Notes under the pieces: generated by a model | The model's database searches: none | The model's input: the letters and a program-made list of their open reading frames with translations, nothing else | Told to the model about the DNA's origin: nothing | Shown here: in pieces, positions 1-6,256 of the stretch | Layout of the letters: each line of letters opens with the position of its first letter | How positions within the stretch are numbered: position 1 is the first letter of the stretch | Source of the DNA: Acidimicrobiaceae bacterium | Lineage (GTDB): Bacteria > Actinomycetota > Acidimicrobiia > Acidimicrobiales > RAAP-2 | Reading direction: 5' to 3' | Assembly (NCBI GenBank): GCA_003152555.1 | Contig: PMAL01000153.1 | Location: forward strand, 3,933 to 13,991 | Length of the DNA: 10,059 nucleotides | Program-made: the position numbers and the translations under genes

Positions 1-9
1 GGCGCGCGG

Positions 10-2376
10 ATGATTGGCACGACGTCGGTGCCGTTCCCCGACGAACGGTATAAGACAGTCGCCCTCGCGTGGCGACGCACCTTGAGCTACGAGTTGAGTT
101 CTCCCGAGAATCAGTTGGCGCTGCGCCTCGAGGGTGAACAACTAGCCCGAGGACCTAGGAGCCAGGGCGCGGGACCGGTCGATATATTTTCGACGCGTGA
201 TTACTCTCGACGTCCTCTGGTGCTCGACGTCAGCCAGCGCGCCCAGCGCGAGGTACTGCGGGTGCTGCGCCAAGATCCTTCGCTGCAGATTGTTGACCGT
301 TATGCCCAGCAGCGCGAGCAACTCTCGAAAATAATTCCCTCGCCCAATCGCGTCGTGATGGAAGAGGGTGGGCGTTGGGTCTACTACCCGTGGCGCCGTG
401 CCGTCGTGCGACTTTTAGCACCTCGGGCCTTTTCGACGCTGCGACTGGATCGAAATCGAAACAAGTTGACGCGTACCGAGCAGGCCCGCCAGCGAACGCT
501 GCGAATTGGCATTGTTGGCGTGAGCGCTGGTCACTCGATTGCGCACGTACTGGCCATGGAGGGCCTGGCTGGAGAGATCCGTCTGGCTGATTTCGATACT
601 GTGGAGTTGTCTAATCTCAACCGAATCCCCGCGAGCGTCCTGGACCTCGGTGTTAACAAAGCGGTCGTTGCCGCTCGGAGGATCGCCGAGATTGACCCGT
701 ACCTGCAAGTGGTGGTCGTGCCCGAGGGCATCACTCACGAGAACCTCGGTAGCTTTCTGGACGGCCTTGATTTGGTCATCGAAGAATGTGACTCGCTCGA
801 CATGAAAATGCTGGTGCGAGAAGCCGCGCGCGAGCGGCGAATCCCGGTGATCATGGAGACGAGTGATCGCGGTGTCCTCGACGTGGAGCGCTTTGACCTA
901 GAGCCCGATCGTCCGATCTTTCATGGCTTGCTCGGCGACCTCGACTCCGCAAAATTGGCCGGTCTCTCGACCGAGCAAAAGGGGCCGTACGTACTACGCA
1001 TGCTTGGACCGCTCGACGTCACGTCGCGCGGCGCGGCGTCGCTGTTTGAATTGGGCGAGACCATTACTGGATGGCCCCAATTGGCGAGTGAAGTAACGCT
1101 CGGCGCCGTCACGGCCGCCGCCGCCGTTCGGCGCTTTGGACTCTCAGGCGAGCTGCCGTCGGGTCGCGTTCGCTTCGACGTCGAAGAAGTGCTGTCCGGG
1201 CTCAAGCCCGTTGAGATCGATATGGAGCGCGAAGCGAATCTGCTCACCCCACCGCCTGATGACCCGGCTCCGTCGGGTGACGATCCTATTGATCACATTG
1301 TTGACGCCGCGAGGCGCGCCCCATCTGGCGGCAACGTGCAACCGTGGCGCTTTGAAGCCGACGACGGAGAGATTCGCTTTTACATGGTCCCCGAGCGAAG
1401 TAACTCCTCGATGGACGTGCACTATCGCGGCAGTTACGTTGGTATGGGAGCGTCACTCTTTAATGCTCGCGTGGCGGCGTCGTCGCTCAAGAGCCTCGGA
1501 ACGATCAAGCTGTTCCCTGAGGGCCGTCCGTCACATCACATCGCGACCATGCAACTGGGTAACTTGACTGACGCCGATATTTCGGCACTGCATCCCAATG
1601 TGACGTCGCGCGCCGCCAATCGCCGGCTGGGAAGCCCGTCGGGCATCGCGGGCTCGACCGTGCAACTGCTCACCCGCGGCGTGGAGCGAGAAGGAGCCCG
1701 CTTACATTTCGTTACCGATCGCCACCGTATCGACGAACTGGCTGAGTTGCTCGCCGAGTCGGACCGACTGCGATTCTTGATACCCAACGTGCACCAAGAG
1801 ATGTTGGGCGAGTTGCGCTGGCCGGGCCGCGACTCAATTGAAGAGGGCATGGACGTGCGCACCTTGGAGATGGACCCCTCCGGTTACGCCGCGCTGGAGC
1901 TGTTGGGCCGCGCCGACGTAATGAACCACCTGAGTGACTGGCGTGCGGGCAAGGCGCTCGGCACGCGCACGCGCGTGATGGTTGGTTCCAGTTCGGCGGT
2001 CGCACTGATCACCGTGCCGCGATCCGAGCCGCTGTGGTACGTACGCGGAGGCTCCGCCGTCGAAAGATTCTGGCTCAGCGCGGAAATGCACGGTCTCGCG
2101 GTCCAACCGGTGTCGCCGGTCTTCCTCTTCGCCGAGAGCGAGCAGGATCTGTTAGATCTCGGGGGAGAGCGGTACCTCGACGAAATGTTCCGGCTCTCGG
2201 AGCGCTTTAGTGGTCTCTGGGACCTCCATGAAGGAGAGACCATGGTGATGGTGTTGCGTGTGCTGCACGCCGCGCCGCCCTCCGTGCGCAGCGCTCGGCT
2301 ACCGCTGGCTCACGTGCTAAGCCGCGACAACGCTTCGTCAGGCGCGGCAGAGCCCGTGATTGCCTACGGAATGTAG
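10..2376 (+). CDS. Rv1355c-family fusion: ThiF/MoeB-like E1 domain plus FMN nitroreductase-like domain
   Basis: The 788-residue protein has three parts. Residues 1-160 are an Arg-rich leader I do not recognise. Residues about 163-400 form a ThiF/MoeB-like nucleotide-binding fold: the glycine loop reads GIVGVSAGH (167-175), followed by LADFDTVELSNLNR (192-205), the hallmark of E1-like adenylating enzymes with its Arg finger, and an Asp at 261 matching the metal-binding Asp of MoeB. Residues about 423-760 are nitroreductase-like: ARRAPSGGNVQPWRF (434-448) is the FMN-binding start, and ERFWLSAEMHGLAVQP (685-700) is typical of the C-terminal half. The architecture matches M. tuberculosis Rv1355c, named MoeY by similarity; a true molybdopterin role is unproven. 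The only cysteine is C260, in the metal-site loop, so there is no CXXC zinc site and no usual catalytic thiol. The reading frame is open to the window edge and no ribosome site precedes ATG 10, so the true start may lie upstream. Family call is firm; substrate unknown. Confidence 0.88.
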   Translation: MIGTTSVPFPDERYKTVALAWRRTLSYELSSPENQLALRLEGEQLARGPRSQGAGPVDIFSTRDYSRRPLVLDVSQRAQREVLRVLRQDPSLQIVDRYAQQREQLSKIIPSPNRVVMEEGGRWVYYPWRRAVVRLLAPRAFSTLRLDRNRNKLTRTEQARQRTLRIGIVGVSAGHSIAHVLAMEGLAGEIRLADFDTVELSNLNRIPASVLDLGVNKAVVAARRIAEIDPYLQVVVVPEGITHENLGSFLDGLDLVIEECDSLDMKMLVREAARERRIPVIMETSDRGVLDVERFDLEPDRPIFHGLLGDLDSAKLAGLSTEQKGPYVLRMLGPLDVTSRGAASLFELGETITGWPQLASEVTLGAVTAAAAVRRFGLSGELPSGRVRFDVEEVLSGLKPVEIDMEREANLLTPPPDDPAPSGDDPIDHIVDAARRAPSGGNVQPWRFEADDGEIRFYMVPERSNSSMDVHYRGSYVGMGASLFNARVAASSLKSLGTIKLFPEGRPSHHIATMQLGNLTDADISALHPNVTSRAANRRLGSPSGIAGSTVQLLTRGVEREGARLHFVTDRHRIDELAELLAESDRLRFLIPNVHQEMLGELRWPGRDSIEEGMDVRTLEMDPSGYAALELLGRADVMNHLSDWRAGKALGTRTRVMVGSSSAVALITVPRSEPLWYVRGGSAVERFWLSAEMHGLAVQPVSPVFLFAESEQDLLDLGGERYLDEMFRLSERFSGLWDLHEGETMVMVLRVLHAAPPSVRSARLPLAHVLSRDNASSGAAEPVIAYGM

Positions 2377-2429
2377 AAAAACCAAGGGTTGACTTGACAG
2401 TTTGAGGGTGTCGAGAGGCAAATTTACCC

Positions 2430-2465
2430 TGGTAATAGGCCAAAAGTGCTGCTACCGTTTTTATT
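2430..2465 (+). terminator. possible weak intrinsic terminator or leader hairpin
   Basis: In the 113-base gap between the fusion gene and the GGDEF-EAL gene, GGTA (2431-2434) can pair with TACC (2453-2456). After one A-C mismatch, TAG (2436-2438) can pair with CTG (2449-2451), leaving a ten-base loop. A run TTTTTATT (2458-2465) follows directly. The shape is that of a Rho-independent terminator, but the stem is short and imperfect. It could end the upstream transcript or act as an attenuator in the leader of the downstream operon. The last TTT-rich part lies only 24 bases before the next start codon. Confidence 0.3.
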
Positions 2466-2474
2466 CAGGCCAAC

Positions 2475-2482
2475 AAAGGTGA
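2475..2482 (+). promoter_or_regulatory. ribosome binding site of the GGDEF-EAL gene
   Basis: AAAGGTGA ends seven bases before a GTG codon at 2490. GGTGA pairs with the 3' end of 16S rRNA, so this site supports the GTG start over any later ATG in the frame. Confidence 0.7.
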
Positions 2483-2489
2483 CTTTCAC

Positions 2490-4790
2490 GTGAGTAGTCT
2501 CACGAATTCCAAAACTAAGAAGGCTGGCGAAGAGACTCGTCTCGTGGTCGAGACGCTCTTAGAGGTCGTGCCAGGGACCGAAATCGTCGCGGTCGTGACC
2601 AAGTCCGACGAATCAATACCCGGATTCAACATGGAACCCCTGGTCGAGTCCGGTTCGGACACGGCGTTCGCCAATATTCAAGAGCGGGTGCAGGGCGATC
2701 TCAACAGCGAGGGCCTGGTTGGCCCGTACTCATTCGTGGTGGACGGCGTGGAGTGGGGAGTGCTCGTTGACCCCATTGAAGCCCACGACGGCGACGTCGT
2801 GGGCGCGCTGATCGTCGCGCGGCACGGTCGCACGTGGTCCAAGCGCGAGCGCTCCCTGACCAAAACATTCGCCGGCCTGCTCAGCCACGTCGCGACCCAA
2901 GCCACGCGCGAAAATGTACTGATCCACCAGCGACGTCTCGACGAACTCGTCAGTCAAGTCGCCGAACGTCTGATGTCCGCATCCTCGTCCAACCGAAAAG
3001 AGGTCCTGACCTGGACCACGCGCGTATTGGCCGAATTTCTCGGTGCCGACGTCGCGTTCCTTCGTCGCAACGACCACGTGCGCGGCATGAGCGTCTTGGA
3101 AGCGGAGTGGCCGTACCGCGAAGTGCCCGATCCCGACCCGCTCGGTGAAGTGGCCTTTGACGTTGACCCCATTTTCATGATGACCCGCGACCTCAAGGGT
3201 CCCTACCTCGCGGGACTCAGCGGCGACGCCGAAGAGTATTTGGAACGCGTAGAAAAGGGATCCGGGGCCGCGTTGGTTGACGGCGCCGCGGTGCCCCTGC
3301 TGCTCGGTGATTCAACGTGGGGAGTTCTCGCCTTTCTACACTTCGGTCTGCACGCGTGGGTGCCGGCAGAGATCAATGCGCTCCAGGCCGTGGCCTCGAT
3401 GTTGGTGCAGCTTCAGGGTCGCATTGAGGCCGAAGAGCGCACGGCCTATAACGCGAATCACGACGACCTCACGGGACTGCCAAATCGCCGAGCCCTTATT
3501 CGAGAGCTGAAGGACCGCCTCGACGCCAACCGCGGCACGGCGGTACTCATTATTGACCTGGACCGTTTCAAGATCATGAACGACTTCTTGGGCCACGCCA
3601 GTGGCGACCGTCTGCTGATCACCATTGCCGATCGCATTCGTACCAGCATCCGCACCGGCGACTTTGTCGCCCGCTTGGGCGGGGACGAATTCGTCTTTGT
3701 GGTCGATGACGCCCAAAGCGAGATGGAAGTGTTCGCCAGTGCCTACCGTGTCTTGAAGCTCATTGCCGCGCCTGTGGATATTGGCGGACAATTGGTGAGC
3801 CACACCGCGAGCATCGGCGTGGCCATGACCGGGCCGGGTTCGCCGAGCAGTTTGGACTTGCTCGGCTGGGCCGATGTTGCCATGTACGCGGCCAAGGCCC
3901 GCGGTCGCAACCAAGTAGTGGTCTTTGACGAAGCAATGCGCGAGGCGGCCAATGAGAAGTCACGCACGGAGTTGACGCTGCGCGAGGCAATAGAGGGCGG
4001 CGGACTTCGACTGCACTTCCAGCCGGAAGTCGACCTCGCCACCGGTAAATTGCTGGCCGTTGAAGCGCTCGTTCGTTGGCAGCACCCGACTCGGGGCCTG
4101 CTCGCGGCGTTCGAGTTCATCACGGTCGCCGAAGAGACCGGGCTGGTGGTCAATATTGGCCGCTGGGTCTTCGCCGAAGCCTGTCGCCAGCTCGCCCAGT
4201 GGCAGCGCGAGTACCCCGATCTCGAACTGGTGGTTCGCGTCAACATGTCCCCGGCCGAATTCGTCATGGATGACCTGGTCGAATTCGTCGAGAGCTGCAT
4301 GCGCATGAACAACGTGCCGGGCGAGCGCCTGTGCATCGAAATCACCGAGTACGCCGTGCTCGACGAGCCGGAAAAGACGGCGAGAATCCTTCGCCGTTTC
4401 CAGTCGCTGGGCGTGGAGGTTGCGCTCGACGACTTCGGCACCGGCTTTGCCTCGATGTCCGAACTCAAGCACCTGCCAGTGGACCTATTGAAATTGGACC
4501 TCAGCTTCGTCCAGGGCATCAACGACGATCCCTACGACCGGGCCATCGTCGAGTCGATTATCCGCCTCGGCAAAGCCCTTAATTTAGAGGTCATCGCCGA
4601 AGGAATTGAAAACAGTCAGATTGTTGAGAAGCTGACCGAGCTTGGCTGCCACCGCGGCCAGGGTTATCTGATCTCCAAGCCCATTTCGCCCACCGACCTC
4701 ATCCCGTTATTGCTGGCCGGCGCCGTTCCGTTATCACTGCTGCACCCGGAAGAAGGAGCGCCCCTCGAATTGGCGGCGAGGCCGTGTTGA
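2490..4790 (+). CDS. bifunctional cyclic-di-GMP synthase/phosphodiesterase, GAF-GAF-GGDEF-EAL
   Basis: The protein has 766 residues and no clear membrane segment, so it is probably cytoplasmic. Residues about 14-145 and 155-315 look like two GAF-type sensor domains; the second ends in a typical GVLAFLHF strand and helix. A short helical linker (308-322) leads into GGDEF: HDDLTGLPNRR (324-334), metal Asp in LIIDLDRFK (353-361), intact GGDEF at 397-401, and an inhibitory RxxD site (388-391) exactly five residues before it. The EAL domain carries EAL at 525-527, Asn585 in VRVNMSP, the IEITE strand (616-620), DDFGTG at 647-652, Lys668, Glu704 in AEGIEN and Gln724 in QGYLISKP. All residues expected for phosphodiesterase activity are present. 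The protein should therefore both make and cleave cyclic-di-GMP, with the GAF domains likely setting the balance. The layout resembles mycobacterial Rv1354c and its M. smegmatis homologue. It is the first gene of a probable three-gene operon. Confidence 0.95.
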   Translation: MSSLTNSKTKKAGEETRLVVETLLEVVPGTEIVAVVTKSDESIPGFNMEPLVESGSDTAFANIQERVQGDLNSEGLVGPYSFVVDGVEWGVLVDPIEAHDGDVVGALIVARHGRTWSKRERSLTKTFAGLLSHVATQATRENVLIHQRRLDELVSQVAERLMSASSSNRKEVLTWTTRVLAEFLGADVAFLRRNDHVRGMSVLEAEWPYREVPDPDPLGEVAFDVDPIFMMTRDLKGPYLAGLSGDAEEYLERVEKGSGAALVDGAAVPLLLGDSTWGVLAFLHFGLHAWVPAEINALQAVASMLVQLQGRIEAEERTAYNANHDDLTGLPNRRALIRELKDRLDANRGTAVLIIDLDRFKIMNDFLGHASGDRLLITIADRIRTSIRTGDFVARLGGDEFVFVVDDAQSEMEVFASAYRVLKLIAAPVDIGGQLVSHTASIGVAMTGPGSPSSLDLLGWADVAMYAAKARGRNQVVVFDEAMREAANEKSRTELTLREAIEGGGLRLHFQPEVDLATGKLLAVEALVRWQHPTRGLLAAFEFITVAEETGLVVNIGRWVFAEACRQLAQWQREYPDLELVVRVNMSPAEFVMDDLVEFVESCMRMNNVPGERLCIEITEYAVLDEPEKTARILRRFQSLGVEVALDDFGTGFASMSELKHLPVDLLKLDLSFVQGINDDPYDRAIVESIIRLGKALNLEVIAEGIENSQIVEKLTELGCHRGQGYLISKPISPTDLIPLLLAGAVPLSLLHPEEGAPLELAARPC
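2781..2804 (+). other. perfect 10-bp hairpin with GCGA loop inside the GGDEF-EAL gene
   Basis: GCCCACGACG (2781-2790) and CGTCGTGGGC (2795-2804) are exact reverse complements separated by GCGA, a GNRA-type tetraloop. The stem lies within codons 98-105 of the first GAF-like domain. It is a strong potential RNA hairpin on the mRNA; whether it does anything is unknown, and chance in GC-rich coding DNA is possible. Confidence 0.5.
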
Positions 4791-5605
4791 GTTCAATGAG
4801 CGATGCTTCACCCGAAGACCAATTTCTCTACGCACAACATTACGAACCCTGGCTCTTTCAAACAATGCTCGACGAGCTCTCCGCGAGTGAGTTAGGCATC
4901 GGCTTCGTCTATTCGGTACTTGACCTTCTCGCACTGCGCTACCAACTGACCGACGCGGTCGTAGTGCTCGTGCACGAGTCCTTCGGGACACAGTCGTTTC
5001 GTCTCGGTCGCCAGACGGTGCTACCAGAATTAGTCGAGAGCCTGGGCGGGGCGGCGGGCGTGTACTGCGAACCTGACGTGGTGCCCGAAATTGAGCGCGA
5101 CGCCGTGCGCACCGCCTGCCAGTTGGCGCTCTCGTTGCACCTCGCTCGCTTCAGTGCCGCGCACGATCCACTGACGAACATCGCAAACCGTCGCGCCTTT
5201 GACAGCGCACTCCAGGCGTCGTGCGTGCGCAGCGCCCGTTATGGCTGGGCCTTCACGCTCGTGCTCTGCGACCTCAATGATTTCAAGGCCGTCAACGACC
5301 AATCGGGTCACGCCTTCGGTGACGACATCCTGCGTCAGTTTGGTTTTGCCTTGCGGCTCTCGGTTCGTCAAGGTGACACGGCCGCACGCATTGGTGGCGA
5401 CGAGTTTGCCGTCATCCTGAGCAACGCCGAGGGTAGCGAGTCGGCCGGGTTCATCGACCGACTACGGGCTAATCTCGAATCGGCCGCGGTGAAGATTGAG
5501 TTCACTGTGGGCGTCGCTGCGTCGCCTCACGATTCCACCGATCCGGTAGAACTATTTCGGATAGCCGATGCCCGGCTCTACGAAAAGAAGGGTATGAAAC
5601 ACTGA
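4784..5605 (+). CDS. GGDEF diguanylate cyclase with short N-terminal sensor-like region
   Basis: The 273-residue protein makes cyclic-di-GMP from two GTP. Residues 125-273 are a GGDEF domain: HDPLTNIANRRAF (127-139), LVLCDLNDFKAVND (159-172) with the metal Asp163, GGDEF at 204-208, and an inhibitory RxxD site (195-198) five residues before it. The domain ends normally with ADARLYEKK. Residues 1-120 have a helix-strand pattern that could be a short GAF-like domain, but I cannot name it. No membrane segment is seen. The reading frame overlaps the end of the GGDEF-EAL gene by seven bases, implying translational coupling. The start is uncertain: GTG 4784, TTG 4787 and ATG 4796 all lie in frame. 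GAGG (4778-4781) is best spaced for TTG 4787, while GAAGGAG (4752-4758) is too far from any. Having a dedicated cyclase beside a bifunctional enzyme suggests local tuning of the cyclic-di-GMP pool. Confidence 0.9.
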   Translation: MLSSMSDASPEDQFLYAQHYEPWLFQTMLDELSASELGIGFVYSVLDLLALRYQLTDAVVVLVHESFGTQSFRLGRQTVLPELVESLGGAAGVYCEPDVVPEIERDAVRTACQLALSLHLARFSAAHDPLTNIANRRAFDSALQASCVRSARYGWAFTLVLCDLNDFKAVNDQSGHAFGDDILRQFGFALRLSVRQGDTAARIGGDEFAVILSNAEGSESAGFIDRLRANLESAAVKIEFTVGVAASPHDSTDPVELFRIADARLYEKKGMKH

Positions 5606-5607
5606 TC

Positions 5608-6201
5608 ATGTCGCCGACCGAAGAAGACTTTGAACTCGAACTGCGCTCGCTGCCGGGCGTACTCAACGTAGGCATTAGCCACCGTGCGAGCGGTGACGTG
5701 GACGCCGTGAAACTTGTCATCCACGGACAGGACTGCGCCGCGATCAAGACGATCGCGTCCCAGATTGCCAGTCTCTACTATCCCGACGCCACCGTGAGCG
5801 TCGAAGACGCCAGCCAGGCGGTGACCGGTCACATCGCCGAGACGTCACGCGTGGCGTTGGTGCGCGCCGACTTCAACGCCGACGATGGCATCTGCGAGGT
5901 GCAGCTCAGCTATGACGGGCGTACCGGACTCGGACGCGCTGGTAGTGGTCAACTCTTTGGCGGCGCCGAAGCGACCTTGACCGCACTACGTGACCTGGGC
6001 TTTGACGTTCCGTTTTATCTCTTGGCGGCCGTGAGCGTCGCGACCGTTCGGGGCTGGCCGGTCATCGTGACCTTGCGTTCACCTACGAGCGACCGCGACA
6101 TGTTGGGCATTGCCCAGTCCGAGCGCGACCTCGTGTCCTCATCGATGGCGACGTTGGACGCACTCAACCGGTTTCTCGCGATGAGTCAGAAAAAAGAGTA
6201 A
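5608..6201 (+). CDS. unrecognised 197-residue protein, third gene of the cyclic-di-GMP operon
   Basis: I do not recognise a named family. The start ATG lies two bases after the stop of the GGDEF gene; GAAGGG (5587-5592) is 15 bases upstream, somewhat far, so translation may be coupled. Two parts can be seen. Residues 6-68 begin ELRSLPGVLNVGI, then run strand-helix-strand to YYPDATVSVED, like a small ferredoxin-type or ACT-type alpha/beta domain. Residues 80-192 alternate strands and helices: a VRADFN strand, then CEVQLSYDGRTGLGRAGSG (96-114), then AEATLTALRDLG (120-131), two hydrophobic strands (136-156), and a closing helix with ATLDALNRFL (181-190). The helices AEATLTAL and MATLDALNR look like halves of a repeated unit. 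There is no signal peptide, membrane helix or catalytic motif. Its place suggests a binding or regulatory partner of the two upstream enzymes, but that is inference. Confidence 0.8.
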   Translation: MSPTEEDFELELRSLPGVLNVGISHRASGDVDAVKLVIHGQDCAAIKTIASQIASLYYPDATVSVEDASQAVTGHIAETSRVALVRADFNADDGICEVQLSYDGRTGLGRAGSGQLFGGAEATLTALRDLGFDVPFYLLAAVSVATVRGWPVIVTLRSPTSDRDMLGIAQSERDLVSSSMATLDALNRFLAMSQKKE

Positions 6202-6204
6202 CTT

Positions 6205-6226
6205 CTCGCGATGTGTGGCGAGGTTT
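6205..6226. terminator. weak hairpin between convergent operons
   Basis: CTCGC (6205-6209) pairs with GCGAG (6218-6222) across an eight-base loop, followed by GTTT on the plus strand. It lies just after the stop of the 197-residue gene, in the 55-base gap between convergent genes, where a terminator for both directions is expected. On the minus strand the nearest T-run (opposite the A-run at 6190-6195) is about ten bases beyond the stem. The five-base stem and poor T-tract make this a weak call. Confidence 0.25.
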
Positions 6227-6256
6227 CACTAGCCGAGGCGACCCACCGAACACGCT

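Noticed and set aside
2389..2399. TTGACT/TTGACA as a -35 box for the GGDEF-EAL operon
   Set aside because: No acceptable -10 box lies 16-19 bases downstream. TACCGT at 2453 fits a -10 shape but lacks a matching -35.
2377..2489. Cyclic-di-GMP riboswitch in the operon leader
   Set aside because: The conserved cores and the two-helix layout of the known cyclic-di-GMP-I aptamer could not be found; only short simple hairpins are present.
3336..3914. 192-codon open frame on the minus strand
   Set aside because: It is antisense to the GGDEF domain and has no recognisable motif or ribosome site.
3743..4522. 259-codon open frame on the minus strand inside the GGDEF-EAL gene
   Set aside because: It lies wholly opposite well-conserved GGDEF and EAL motifs, has Ser/Arg-rich composition typical of antisense frames in GC-rich DNA, and shows no domain.
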